In this document: piece by piece, positions 9,937 through 20,689 of the stretch | How positions within the stretch are numbered: position 1 is the first letter of the stretch | Layout: each line of letters opens with the position of its first letter | NCBI GenBank assembly: GCA_009760855.2 | Contig: WPIO01000034.1 | Location: forward strand, 1,939,001-2,003,000 | Length of the DNA: 64,000 nt | Source of the DNA: Cristatella mucedo | Taxonomy: Eukaryota; Bryozoa; Phylactolaemata; Cristatellidae | Direction: 5' to 3' | Notes under the pieces: model-generated | Database searches by the model: none | Told to the model about the DNA's origin: nothing | Seen by the model: only the letters and a program-made list of their open reading frames with translations | Translations under genes and position numbers: made by a program

Positions 9937-12085
9937 GCACTAGCACAGAGCTACGGATTAGCTGCCCATGCTTAAATGTATCTCCGTCTCTAACTCAAAA
10001 AATGCATAACAAGTGTCTAGATGTTTGAGATGGAACATGCCTCTGTAGCCTGGGAGCACATGGTGGAGATCTTACGAGGGCTCCGATTCCCACGCAGCCG
10101 CAGGCCCTCGAGTGGTGGAAAAGCAGAACATGGCTCTCGGATAATGACTCGGTAGTCCGGCAAAAATATAATTTATAAGCGGCATCTGAGGGGGCATCCA
10201 TGTACCTGCTGTCGGGCGAGTTCGAAGTGAATGATGGCTCGACGGTGCAAAAAACAATGTATGCATGGAATATAATGACATGTGGAGTATGGAGAGGGCT
10301 CGATCCATCGACGTCGGCGGCCGCAGCTAGATTTCGTAGACCGAGGCTTGGCTGGCGTGGTTTCTGGATACAGTTCTTGGTGCAGGAGCCAGGAGGTTTG
10401 TCGCTCGACCGAGCTACCCAGCCCGACGACAGATCACCGTGCGGAGGGCTATCGCATCGTCAAGCAGGAGAGTTTCGTCGGGTGCACTCAAAGCCTGAGT
10501 GGCTTTCGGTACGCTTTCGGCAGCCAACAAAATTCATCTCACTCTCACGCAAGAAAAAGTGAGAAGCGTACCTGAGCGAGGAGAGCAGTCAAGGTAGTTA
10601 GTAGCATGGAAGTAGCAGCTGAGGACGGCTGGCAAAGACGCCCCATAGACTGCAGCAGAAGAGTAAATGACGCCGCCTAAGAATTGTAGAAGTGAGTTCC
10701 ATATCCTAGGACCAGCAGAGAAAAATCTTCTGGTTCCAGTGGTCTTTAAGGAGAGGAATGAAACTGCTACAATGCTCGAAGCTTACAGTGACCGTAATAC
10801 GACACTATAACTTTTTCAAAAACATTGCAGTATATTCAAGGACCACACTGTTGATATATATAATATAATTTATAATTCACTTGTATAGCGCCCCAAGAGA
10901 ACTTAATCTCTATTTAGGCGCTCCACATATGCCTCCGGGCTCGAGCCCACGACCTCAGCCAGACCATGGTCGGGGGCGAGCACCGTAACCGCTGGACCAA
11001 ATTTAAAAACAGTACTGTTGACGTGTGCTGATCAGGTTTTAGTGGTACTGTTGATAGTGCAGATAGCTCTAGGCGTTAAGACGCTTTGATGAATTAAAAA
11101 ATATCGACCGGGACCATTGCCGGATGGCTCGGCGAATTTGAATTACAATGGACGCTTCTCGCGCCTTCAAAGCAACGCGCCGGAGCAATTGTCAACTTTC
11201 GCCGACCTTTTGTTGAGACCGCCGCGTGCACTGCCAGACAAAACGAGACAGCGATCCGCAGGCAGTCCATCGCTGCTGCCTCCGCCTCGGCAGTCGCTTC
11301 CGCTACAGCAGCCTCCGCCGCCGCCGGCGGCGGCGTCTACTGTATGAGTGCATGGCCTGTAAAGCCGGCAGACGGAGGCTCCTCCTAGCGGCGGCTCTCA
11401 GATGGAAGCTACTCGTAGCGGCGGCTCTCGTCGCGGCTTGGATATTCGCTGCGATGCCGATCGCCCTGCGCAGAGCCGTCGGCAGCGAAACGGAATCGTA
11501 CTCCTCACCCGTACCAGACCGGCGCGCCCCCGGCGGTGGCTACGACGCACAGAGCGCGCCGAAAAGCATCAAGGAGTACTGGGTGGCCATTGACGACTCG
11601 GCCGACGAGCGTCGGCAGCCGCCAACGGCTCGCGGCCGTCGCGTCCAGAGCGCGAGCCGGTCGGCGACAGACCACGCGGCGTCGACGATGACGACAGCCA
11701 CGCGGCCCGACGTCGCTCCGCCGCCGCCGCCGGTTAGGGGCGACGTGGGCTACGGAAGCAGCCAGCCGCCGGCGAACGCGAGCGCCACCGCGCCATTTCC
11801 GGGCGCTTCATCGCTGCCGCCGGCGGCGGCGAGCGCGTGCAATAAGTCGGCAGCCCGCTGCGGCGACGTCGAGTGCGCCGCCCTCGACTTTGCCGATTTG
11901 GACAGCCCCAGGCCGCCGCAGGCCGCCTGCGCGTCGACGACGCCGTGGCCGGCGCCGAACGCGGCTGCAGACGCCGACGACTCCAGCTTGGCGCTCGTCG
12001 TCGTGCTGAGAGACGAGCCCGACTCGGTGCCCGTGCAGACGCTGCTGAGCGCGCACGCCTTCACGCCGGCTAGCGCCCTGCGCGA
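9937..12085 (+). repeat. Left arm of a large inverted duplication
   Basis: From about 9937 (AGGCACTAGCACAGAGCTAC) to about 12075 (CACGCCTTCACGCCGGC), the sequence recurs as its reverse complement at about 17553-20661. The match covers noncoding DNA, the 5' flank and most of exon 1 of the GalNAc-T-like gene. The centre between the arms is about 5.5 kb. The arms differ by small indels and substitutions, and each has a different transposable element at nearly the same internal position. Coordinates of the inner end are good to within about 10 bp. Confidence 0.92.
10856..11010 (-). mobile_element. tRNA-derived SINE (family 1) in the left arm
   Basis: On the minus strand the head TTTGGTCCAGCGGTTACGG is an A-box region, and GGGCTCGAGCCC is the B box. 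The end GCGCCTAAATAGAGATTAAG plus TTCTCTTGGGGCGC forms the LINE-type 3' hairpin. The right arm lacks it; there a solo LTR sits within a few bases of the corresponding site. Confidence 0.82.
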
Positions 12086-14346
12086 GATCGTACTGGCGTA
12101 CGTCGACGGCGGCGGCGGCGGCGTCGCGACGGCGGGCGAGCGCTGGCGGTCGGGCGCCGCCGGGTGGCTGCTGCTGCGCGCACACGTCGCCGACTGCTCG
12201 CTCGCTCTGGCCGCCGGCCGCACGGCGTTCGAGGCCGTCGTGGCCGGCCTGAGGCTGGCGCGGTCGCGCTATGCGGCGGTGGTTGACGACAGCGTCGTGT
12301 TCACGGCCGGCTGGGCGGAGCCGCTGCTGGCGGCCGCCGCTCGCAGCGCGCGCGGCGTCTTCGTGCCGCACGTCGATGCCCTGCTGCCCAGCCTGGTCTA
12401 CGGCGGCGGCGGCAGAGGCTACCGGGCGCAGGCGTACGGTGAGCCGCTGTCGAGCACGTGGAGCGTCGACTGGAGCCTGCGGTACCGCGAGCGCGCCGTG
12501 AGCCGCGCGGCCGCGGCTGGCGCCGCTGGCGATCGGGTGCCCAGCGCGGCTCTGCCGCGCGACGCCTTCCTCGCCGCGCGCGCGTTCCTCGTCGAGGCGA
12601 CGCGGCGGATGCTGACGCGGTCGGCGCTGGAGCTCGGCTACGTGGCGTGGACGTGCGGCGACGGCGTGCACCTCGTCGGCTGCTCAACCGTGCAGAAGGC
12701 GAGCAACTACTTCCACGCGGCCGCCTACGACGACGAGCAGCAGCGAGCCGCGTTCGCAGCCGCTCACATGGCTCACTACGCGGCGCTCTACCGAGCCAGC
12801 GTGGCGCAGCAGCCGACGAGCTCCGCAACCGCAGCGCCCTCTGCCGCGTCCGGCAGTCTCAGCGCCGGCTGCCGCGACGTAAGTGAGCGCAGCGATGGCG
12901 GAAGCGCAGCGCCTTCATCCCGAGGCTCTGGTCGTTTCGACCAGAGCCGTGCAGCCGTCCGAGAAGCATTGTCTTTTGAGCGAGCATTGCACGGCGGCTG
13001 CGAAGCTGTTCGCTAGATTCGCCGCGACGCGCTCAAGCCGATATAGTTTTAGAAGCTACGTCCAGATGATCTTAAAAACTGGCAGAGCATTGTCACTTCT
13101 TTTTACTTAAGAAGCTGGTCACGTAGCTAAAATAGGGCGCTCGGGCTCGGAAACAGCAGGAGCTCGCACTGTGCGCTCATGCGTGCTCGCACTGTGCTCA
13201 CTGCCACCAATCGCGTGACGCGCGTTGATACTGCGCATGCTACCACAAAGCATACGGGCATGCTTCCTGTACAAAATATTTCAGGTACCTAGAGAGAGTT
13301 GAATTTCTCAGAGGGTGCTAAGTAACTGTGCCATCGTAATTTTGATTACTCTGCCTCGTGCCGATGCTGCCATTTAAACAGGGTCCCGCAACGACCGACA
13401 TCCCAATCATTAGGCCAGCTGCTCTCTCCTTCAACACTGCCCATTTGTCCAGAACTAGCTACTTCCACGAAAATTCTAGTCGATCGCATGCCCTCGTCCA
13501 CCGCGGTGCGACTCTCACCGCGTCAGCCGTTGCTTTCAGCGACGGCTGACGCGGCAGCGAGCCGGCGACGTAACGCAAGCCGCCGCTGCAGCGAGCCCGC
13601 CCCTTCCGCAAATGCGAAAGTGCCTTGAAAGAGATTAAGTTCTACTGGGAACGCTATACAAATGTATTATTATTATACTATCAGTAGTACTACTACCTCA
13701 AGCAGCCGCTATTGTCAGACTGCGCCTTATCACGAGTGCGCCTGCAGCTGGCGTCGCCGCCGCTGGCATTGCTCGACGCCGCTTTCGTATGAACTAGCTG
13801 ACGACGCGAAATTTCGCGCCGGCTTTCTAGTTCCGCTGGTACGCCGAAGAGGTCGCCTTCCTGCCGCTGACGAAGCTCTCGGCATCAGAGGTGGAGCGCA
13901 TCGAGCGGCTGGGTCATGTGATGAGCCTGCACAGCGGCAGGTGCTTCCGGTTTGGCGGCTCCAACGGCTCGAGCGCGATGGACATCGAGGAGCTCGACAG
14001 CTGCCTCAGCGACGCCGCGTCCACCCTTTACATTGAGCGCGGCAGCGGCGGGCTGCTGCGCCACTCCGATGACGGCGCATGGCTGGCGTGCTCACCAGAG
14101 GGTGCTCTATCCTTTCGGCGAGTGGCCCTGTCTTCCGAGGCTGACGGCCTGCTGCGTCTGACGGGCAGCGGACTAATTAGCAACGGCCATTGCTGTCTTG
14201 TGCGCCGAGAAGCGAGTGGCAGCGGCGGCGGCAGCGGCGGCGGCGGTGCAGCGATGTCGGCGGCACGAGCGGAGAACTGCAGCGGCGCCGCTGCCGCGCC
14301 TCAGATGCTCGGCTCCAGCGGCTGGACGTGGGCCATCGTGCCGTAG
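11352..14346 (+). CDS. Polypeptide GalNAc-transferase-like type II membrane protein, probable pseudoenzyme
   Basis: Exon 1 is 11352-12878 and exon 2 is 13831-14346; the intron is phase 0 (GAC|GTAAGT, TTTCTAG|TTC). The join makes CRD|FRWYAEEV, matching the family signature that ends the catalytic domain, which supports the splice. The product is about 680 residues, close to but above the usual 550-640. The start chosen is the first in-frame ATG; the open frame extends upstream without one. A short basic cytosolic tail and one membrane segment (residues about 20-39) give Golgi type II topology. A variable stem follows. The GT-A-like region starts near residue 212 (ALVVVLRDEPDS) and includes a DWSLRYRE block and W433-TCGD with C444-S. 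The DxH metal motif reads D312-D-S, and the later family histidine after CSxVG is absent (CSTVQK), so catalysis is doubtful. Exon 2 ends in an R-type (QxW-like) lectin domain. GC content is far above its surroundings. Confidence 0.8.
12879..13830 (+). other. Intron of the GalNAc-T-like gene, with a SINE tail
   Basis: The frame stays open to 13016 only by reading through the donor. Inside, 13618-13675 carries GCCTTGAAAGAGATTAAG, then CGCTATACAAATG and (ATT)n, which is the 3' end of the family 1 SINE. Its head was not recognisable. Confidence 0.7.
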
Positions 14347-14769
14347 CCGGAAAAGCGAGCAGGAAAGAAGCTAGCTTCCAAATTCACCGGGGCAGCCGCC
14401 TTGAGCGGGACCGTCGTGCGAATCGCACGGACGTTAGCACAATCGTCGCCGACGATCGGGTGCGCGCGAGGCTAGTGAATCGGCCCGCTCTGCGAGCTGA
14501 TTGAACGCGGGCGATGTTTCTTAGCGCAAAGACTTTCGTCAATAGAACGGACGAGCGAGCGAAGGATCTCGCGGGATCTCGTCTTTCCCGGTTGCTGGCC
14601 GCAACTTCTTCGAATGATATTTCCGTGCATGCCCGGTTTGGCTGAGCTATCGCACTGCGACCGGCAGAAACTCGGATGCGCTCACAGCTCAAAGTACTCG
14701 CAATCATGGAGGTGACGACGAGGACGATTCATACTTTCTTGATTTAGAGATTCGGCTATGCACTAGCAT
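14347..14769. other. Probable 3' flank of the GalNAc-T-like gene
   Basis: GC-rich sequence continues for about 200 bp after the stop. No AATAAA was seen close by, so the transcript end is unknown. Confidence 0.35.
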
Positions 14770-15139
14770 ATAGCGACTCCAACGAAGCACCGAATACCAG
14801 TGAAGCGCTCTGCTGTAGAATCACGGTTGGTGACTAGAGCAACTAGAGCCTGAACACACTCAGATAGACGCCAGCAGGAAATCTTACGACATGCCTCGAG
14901 TACCGTAGGCCATGGAAAATAAGAGGGTGCTTTCTAGCTACAGGTAATCAAGGCTTATTTCCTGAACTGCGTCCGCAGGATACAGCAACGATTGCATTGC
15001 ACTTGTGGCTTGGGTGTCTATTCCTCCTTGATGCGGGCTTTAGTTTGTCAATATTGGAATGCCTACTTTACTATTATATTTTCTCACTTCTTATGCGATT
15101 AAAGACTCCGTTTGCTTCATTGAACAGAGATCTAAACTT

Positions 15140-15140
<1 letters not shown>

Positions 15141-15178
<38 letters not shown>

Positions 15179-15190
15179 CTCTCTCTCTTT
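15141..15190. repeat. (CT)n microsatellite
   Basis: Pure CT dinucleotides run from about 15145 to 15173, then become impure. The counterpart at about 37017 is longer. Confidence 0.95.
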
Positions 15191-15696
15191 CTCTTATCTT
15201 CTGAATCTCTTCCCATCTCTCTTGGTTTGTGCTCACTCCCTCCATTACCCTCTGACTATCTTTTTAGGTCGCACTCTTTCTCTGCCCCTTTACCGGACAC
15301 TCTTTTTTAATGTGTAAGAAGAGCGTGCGAATATCCAAAAAAAGCCTATAAAAGCAGATGATTGTTTATCAAAATAACGAAGTCTTTGGAACATTCAAGA
15401 ACTGGCACTGGTACATACTGAACACGTTAAACTATGCTGCGCATCGCAGACTTGGTTCTGTCTGCAATAGAGTGCATTAATTTCAGTGCCAGTTGCACTT
15501 ACTAATCGGTCATGGGTTGCCACCATCATCCGACCTTGACTATATCCTTTACCTTTTTACTTTGAAAATCTAAATGTACTTTAAATTGCATCCAGGCAAG
15601 CACTAGCTAATCGGTTCGTACCTCTAAATAACCACCTATGTTCATCGCTTCTAGATATGATTTCCTAAAAGTTTTGTGCTTCCGAGGCAAAGCGCC

Positions 15697-15835
15697 GAGC
15701 TGGTTTGGTCTAGCGTTTAAGGTGCTCGCCCCGACCAAGGTCTGACTGAGGTCGTGAGCTCGAGCCCCGAGGCATACGTGACGTGCCTAAATAGAGATTA
15801 GGTTCTCTTGGGGCGCTATATAAATGATACATATT
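15697..15835 (+). mobile_element. tRNA-derived SINE (family 1)
   Basis: The head TTTGGTCTAGCGTTTAAGG supplies the A box and GAGCTCGAGCCC the B box, with GCTCGCCCCGACCAAGG between. The tail TGCCTAAATAGAGATTAGG plus TTCTCTTGGGGCGC and TATATAAATG is the shared hairpin end. It is absent from the matching position in the duplicate near 38.4 kb, so it inserted after the duplication. Confidence 0.85.
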
Positions 15836-16339
15836 TTATATGTATATATTTAAAGTGCAGCATTGATATCGTCACCAAATCGCCGTAGCTGGCGAATCGG
15901 CTTCATAGCCACCCACGGTGACACTACGAGCGAGGCATTCGTGTCGGATACATCAGTGTCTGCCCGAACGTGAACGGCAAAAGTTGCCGGCCACGTCCTC
16001 ACAATGTATTCCACACTAGCTGCTATGCTATATTATGCCTCTGTGGACGACGATCCGGTGCAGTCCTGCAGCAACCGTTTATCGTACGATTGCATCGAAT
16101 TCCGGACGACTGTAGCAGGAGCACCCCAAGGTACGCTTGACCGTATCGACCTGTCGGAACGACGACGCCGTAGTTTAGATGAAAAGTCAGAACGACAGTT
16201 CAGACCGAAAGCCAGAGGGGCTCGCTCAAGTTTCCGTATGCTGTTGGCTGCTGCAGAGTCAGGTTCAGCCAAGCACAAGAAATCGTAAAAGGTATGCAAG
16301 GGGACCACGGGGCCTCCAAACACGCCGGAAAGTTGTAGC

Positions 16340-17335
16340 TCGCCGGATTAATAGCTAGCGGCCGGAGAGCGACGAGTAAAAGGCTACGACAGTCAAAGGA
16401 GTTACTGCCTGGAGTCAAATGGGTGAGAACTGGGCGGGGCATTAGCTTGGAGCCTGTGCCTAAGATGACGAGAACTTCAGTAAGACGAGAGCTACAGTAA
16501 GAGGACGAAGGACTGTGTAGCCATCGAGTCGAACGAGTGCCAATCGGTCGTAGCTAGTGTCAAGGGATAGACACAACCAGCTGCAGGAACGCGAGGCTTG
16601 TCAGGTGAATACCTCGTGCCATCGTGGCACCTCTACAGGCGCTTAGTGCTCTCTTGCCCATTCGGAGTACTAGAGTGGGATGTGGTTCGAGACCCGGTAG
16701 AGCGGATAATCTGGTGCAGACCGCCTCCTAACAGCCTCCCTCCCCTACCCTCTGACAACAGAGGGATCACGTGTCAGGACGTGGACAAAGGCTAGGTTGG
16801 CATGAGCTGATGAGGAGAGCCAGAGTTGCTAGCTGCCAATCCACAACCCTTCTCTGGCCACCAGGCCTCGCCGTGCATTGAGCATTTTTGTTAAGTCATC
16901 GGTGCCGCCTATACCTAGACACTATAGGTAGCCGATTAAAAGAGTTCAGCGGACCCAACAGGTTTAAGCAGATGTAGACAGAGCTTCGTTTAGATGATGG
17001 CACTGTCCCTGGTCGTTTTTACGGGTGGGCCGCGACACTCGATTTGGTTAGCCGTCGGGATGTGCAGTTAGTGACTGTCGTGACTGGGGATTCTTGGGGG
17101 ACTCTGGTGGTACGGAAGGGCGAAGAGACTCTTGCTCTCCCCCTTCCGTACCTAGTGAAATAAACTGGTGGTGCGGGTCGTTGGCTGGCGTTAGGTTGCT
17201 GTGTGCGACGATAGCCAAACTGCAGTAAATAGCACAGTTGCTAAACGTGTACGGAATACAGGGTGACCAGGAGGATTGGCAGAGCCCGACGGGTAATAGC
17301 TTCCACTTCACTACTAATGGGCAAATCAAGTAAAC
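16340..17335 (+). repeat. Unclassified interspersed repeat R1, copy 1
   Basis: Shared with 20690-21235 and 39890-40810. Diagnostic strings are AAGATGACGAGAACTTCAG, CTATACCTAGACACTATAGG, CTCTCCCCCTTCCGTACC and GTGAAATAAACTGGTGG. No coding capacity is seen. In the copy at 20.7 kb it runs directly into repeat R2, so R1 and R2 may be parts of one element. Confidence 0.75.
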
Positions 17336-17404
17336 TACAGCCAAGAGTTTTTCCTGTCCTGACGTAGCCTAATGGATTCTCTTACTGGTTCGGCTAGTCT
17401 TTCA
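17336..17404 (+). repeat. Fragment of repeat R2
   Basis: TTTTTCCTGTCCTGACGTAG and TTCGGCTAGTCTTTCAGCTC match the R2 segment near 22440-22505, immediately followed by LINE sequence. It is part of a mosaic of short joined pieces next to the inner end of the inverted duplication. Confidence 0.55.
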
Positions 17405-17552
17405 GCTCTGCAAGGACCTAAAAGTGAGCGGCAAAACATTGAAGTCAATCCTTTGCTTGACTGGTAGCCAGTGCAGGTCGGCGAGACGTGGTGCGATGTG
17501 GCAACTGCGACGCTCACGACCGACAAGCCTAGCCGCGGAGTTTTGCACCGGC
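17405..17552 (-). mobile_element. LINE ORF2 fragment abutting the broken GalNAc-T copy
   Basis: On the minus strand this gives the family blocks GLSVVS-type frame (shadow of CRERRSCH) and HWLPVKQRIDF. The matching nucleotide string GACTGGTAGCCAGTGCAGG also occurs at 1255. At about 17550 it joins GalNAc-T-like exon sequence directly, with no gap. Confidence 0.8.
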
Positions 17553-18294
17553 TCGCCGGCGTGAAGGCGTGCGCGCTCAGCAGCGTCTGCACGGGCACCG
17601 AGTCGGGCTCGTCTCGCAGCACGACGACGAGCGCCAAGCTGGAGTCGTCGCCGTCGGCGTCTGCAGCCGTGTTCGGCGCCGGCCAAGCGTCTTCGCCGCG
17701 AAGGCGGCCTGCGGCGGCCTGGGGTTGGAGATCGGTGTCTAGATCTGCGAAGTCGAGGGCGGCGCACTCGACGTCGCCGCAGCGGGCGGCCGACTTCTTC
17801 CACGCGCTCGCCGCCGCCGGCGGCAGCGATGAAGCGCCCGGAGACGGCGCGGCGGCGGCGGTGGCGCTCGCGTTGGCCGGCGGCTGGCTGCTTCCGTAGC
17901 CCACGTCGCCCCTAACCAACGGCGGCGGAGCGACGTCGGGCCGCGTGGCTGTCGTCATCGTCGCCGCCGCGTGGTCTGTCGCCGACCGGCTCGCGCTCGG
18001 GACGCGACGGCCGCGAGCCGTTGGCGGCTGCCGTCGCTCGTCGGCCGAGTCGTCAATGGCCACCCAGTACTCCTTGATGCTTTTCGGCGCGCTCTGTGCG
18101 TCGTAGCCACCGCCGGGGGCGCGCCGGTCTGGTACGGGTGAGGAGTACGATTCCGTTTCGCTGCCGACGGCTCTGCGCAGGGCGATCGGCATCGCAGCGA
18201 ATATCCAAGCCGCTATGAGAGCCGCCGCTATGAGGAGCCTCCATCTGAGAGACGCCGCTAGGAGGAGCCTCCGTCTGCCGGCTTTACAGGCCAT
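17553..18294 (-). pseudogene. Truncated duplicate of the GalNAc-T-like gene
   Basis: The minus-strand copy starts at the equivalent ATG (18294-18292) with MACKAGRRRLLLAASLRW. It keeps the membrane segment and the stem (for example RAPGGGYDAQSAPKSIKEYW). It stops matching after about 250 residues (residues HAFTPAS), where LINE sequence begins. The GT-A-like core, the metal motif region, the intron and the lectin exon are all missing. The frame stays open into the LINE down to 17335, so a short hybrid peptide could be made, with a Golgi anchor and stem but no catalytic fold. Small in-frame indels distinguish it from the intact copy, including a changed block near residue 210. Confidence 0.85.
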
Positions 18295-18656
18295 GCACTC
18301 ATACAGCAGACGCCGCCGGAGGTGGCGGAGGAGGAGGCTGCTGTAGCGGAAGCGACTGCCGAGGCGGAGGCAGCAGCGATGGACTGCCTGCGGATCGCTG
18401 TCTCGTTTTGTCTGGCAGTGCACGCGGCGGTCTCAACAAAAGGTCGGCGAAAGTTGACAATTGCTCCGGCGCGTTGCTTTAAAGGCGCGAGAAGCGTCCG
18501 TTGTAATTGAAATTCGCCGAGCCATCCGGCAGTGGTCCCGGTCGATATTTTTTTAGTCGTCAACGCGTCTTAACACCTAGTGCTATCTGCACTATCGACC
18601 ATGCCACTAAAACCTGATCAGCACACGTCAACCGTACTGTCTTTGGATAAACAGTG

Positions 18657-19740
18657 TGTAGTGGCCTTGCTGGCCTTGGCTGAGTTTTAGCGCGAACAAG
18701 AGCTGTTCGGTGGCGGGCTAGAGCTCCTTTGTCCTGGAGCAGTGGGTCAGAGAGGAGCGTCAGTGCGGGTAGACAGGAAGCGCTTAAGAGCAAGCCAGGA
18801 ACCTCTGAGACGTGCGGTGGCGATTCGGCCTTTAGAATTGGTCCGGTACGCGCGGAAGCGGCTGATTGATGATGGCTGGCCTGTCAACCTCCACCTCCAC
18901 TCGTTCCAAGAAAGAATCGTCTGGAACCCACTCGCCATTCAAGCTGGACAGAGGTGCCTTTCCAGTGGCCTATATTCCTTGCCGTAATGGGCCACGGTGT
19001 CGGGCCCACAACCACTAGGCGCTTGCCCCATTGTTTCAGCTAGGTATTTAACGGTCGAGCGACGCTCGCTCCTGGTCTTACGGTCTGTTGTCTTTGGTCC
19101 GGCTTCGACGCCGTCGCACTCGTTTCTCTGAAAGCGAGGGAGGAGGGCGGGCTGTTCGCCGGCGATTGACGGAACAGGACGAGACAGCGCTAGGAGGATT
19201 CGGTGGACTCCACCGAATACGGTCGTATTGCGCCCGAGCTGGCATTTTGTGTTTCTTTCGTGTTTTGTGTGTTCGCGCTAGCATGTGGTCTCGGCATAGG
19301 GATTTGCCGGTGAGAGCTAGACGTAGTTGGCGTGTGTGGAGTATTCCTGCCGCACTGTTGGAAACCGAGTTCTAGTTCTCCGGGTAGGGTTTAGACTCTG
19401 GTTCGCGCTTCAGTGTAGAGAAGTATTCCCTCCGCAAGAGTGTTGGTGCCGTTGAGAGCGTGCGAGGAGTGTGGAGACAAAACTGAGCTAGACGCGCAGC
19501 GACTTTGTGCGCTGGCGAATAAAGCTCAGCAAAATCCCCAATTTGTGTGTCTCGCTTTCCAATTCACACCGCGGACTCACGACCCCCTTTAGTAACGGTA
19601 AGCAGGTCAGCGCCAGAAACGCTCGTTTCGTGGCGGCCAGCTTACTGCGCATAGGCACGCACCGAACGGCATTAGGCAATAGGCTACGCCGCTAGGTAAG
19701 CGGCAGGTCAAGCTTACTCCGCCGAGCCTTCGGCGTTACA
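18657..19740. mobile_element. Solo LTR of a retrotransposon
   Basis: The 1,084-bp insert begins TGTAGTGGCC and ends GGCGTTACA, giving the short terminal inverted repeat TGTA/TACA. It is flanked on both sides by the 4-bp duplication AGTG (18653-18656 and 19741-19744). It is missing from the other arm of the inverted duplication, so the insertion is directly visible. Internally it has a TATTTAA box at about 19045 and an AATAAA at 19518-19523 in the plus orientation, as expected for an LTR. No gag or pol coding is present. A 4-bp duplication fits several LTR superfamilies, including Ty3-type; the class is not proven. Confidence 0.78.
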
Positions 19741-20689
19741 AGTGTGGTCCGTGAACATACTGCAATGTTTTTGAGAAAATTGTTGTGTCGTGTTATTACG
19801 GTGACTGTAAGCTTCGAGCATTGTAGCAGTTTCATTCCTCTCCTTAAAGACCACTGGAACCAGAAGATTTTTCTCTGCTGGTCCTAGGACATGGAACTCA
19901 CTTCTACAATTCCTAGGCGGCGTCATTTACTCTTCTGCTGCAGACTGTGGGGCGTCTTTGCCAGCCGTCCTCAGCTGCTACTTCCATGCTACTAACTACC
20001 TTGACTGCTCTCCTCGCTCAGGTATGCTTCTCACTTTTTCTTGCGTGAGAGTGAGATGAATTTTGTCGGCTGCCGAAAGCGTACCGAAAGCCACTCAGGC
20101 TTTGAGTGCACCCGACGAAACTCTCCTGCTTGACGATGCGATAGCCCTCCGCACGGTGATCTGTCGTCGGGCTGGGTAGCTCGGTCGAGCGACAAACCTC
20201 CTGGCTCCTGCACCAAGAACTGTATCCAGAAACCACGCCAGCCAAGCCTCGGTCTACGAAATCTAGCTGCGGCCGCCGGCGTCGATGGATCGAGCCCTCT
20301 CCATACTCCACATGTCATTATATATTCCATGCATACGTTGTTTTTTGCACCGTTGAGCCATCGTTCGCTTCGAACTCGCCCGACAGCAGGTACAAGGATG
20401 CCCCATCAGATGCCGCTTGTAAATTACATTTTGGCCGGACTACCGAGTCATCAGCCGAGAGCCATGTTCTGCTTTTCCACCACTCGAGGGCCTGCGGCTG
20501 CGTGGGAATCGGAGCCCTCGTAAGATCTCCACCATGTGCTCCCGGGCTACCGAGGCATGTTCCATGTCAAACATCTACGCACTAGCTGTGCATATTTTGA
20601 GTTAGAGACGGAGATACATTTAAGCATGGGCAGCTAATCCGTAGCTCTGTGCTAGTGCCTGGAGTTGCTGCATGAAGTCGAACAGGGGA

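Larger units (their letters stand above)
14770..17335. repeat. Direct segmental duplication, copy 1
   Basis: Colinear blocks match 36.6-40.8 kb in the same orientation. 14770-15530 pairs with 36635-37465, 15535-15695 and 15855-15890 with 38265-38450, 15895-16085 with 39670-39860, and 16340-17330 with 39890-40810. The second copy has extra blocks (about 37465-38265 and 38490-39670), and this copy has its own SINE (about 15697-15850) and an extra piece near 16085-16330. Confidence 0.75.
17553..20661 (-). repeat. Right arm of the large inverted duplication
   Basis: Reverse complement of about 9937-12080, enlarged by a solo LTR at 18657-19740. The outer breakpoint is at about 20661, where GTGCTAGTGCCT continues as GGAGTTGCTG instead of the left-arm flank. 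Confidence 0.92.

Noticed and set aside
10200-10575. Open frames conserved in both arms of the inverted duplication (about 100 codons)
   Set aside because: Conservation is explained by the duplication itself. Two overlapping frames are equally open and neither has a recognisable domain.
11750-12828. Long minus-strand open frames (157, 287 and 175 codons) across the GalNAc-T-like exon
   Set aside because: They are antisense shadows of a GC-rich coding exon, rich in Arg/Ala/Pro with no domain, while the plus-strand frame has clear family motifs.
12879-13016. Extension of the exon 1 frame to a TAG at 13016
   Set aside because: A consensus donor GAC|GTAAGT sits at 12878, and joining to 13831 restores the family signature CRD|FRWY.
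18742-19375. ORFs of 60-95 codons within 18.7-19.4 kb as genes
   Set aside because: They lie inside a precisely bounded solo LTR and lack gag/pol or other motifs.
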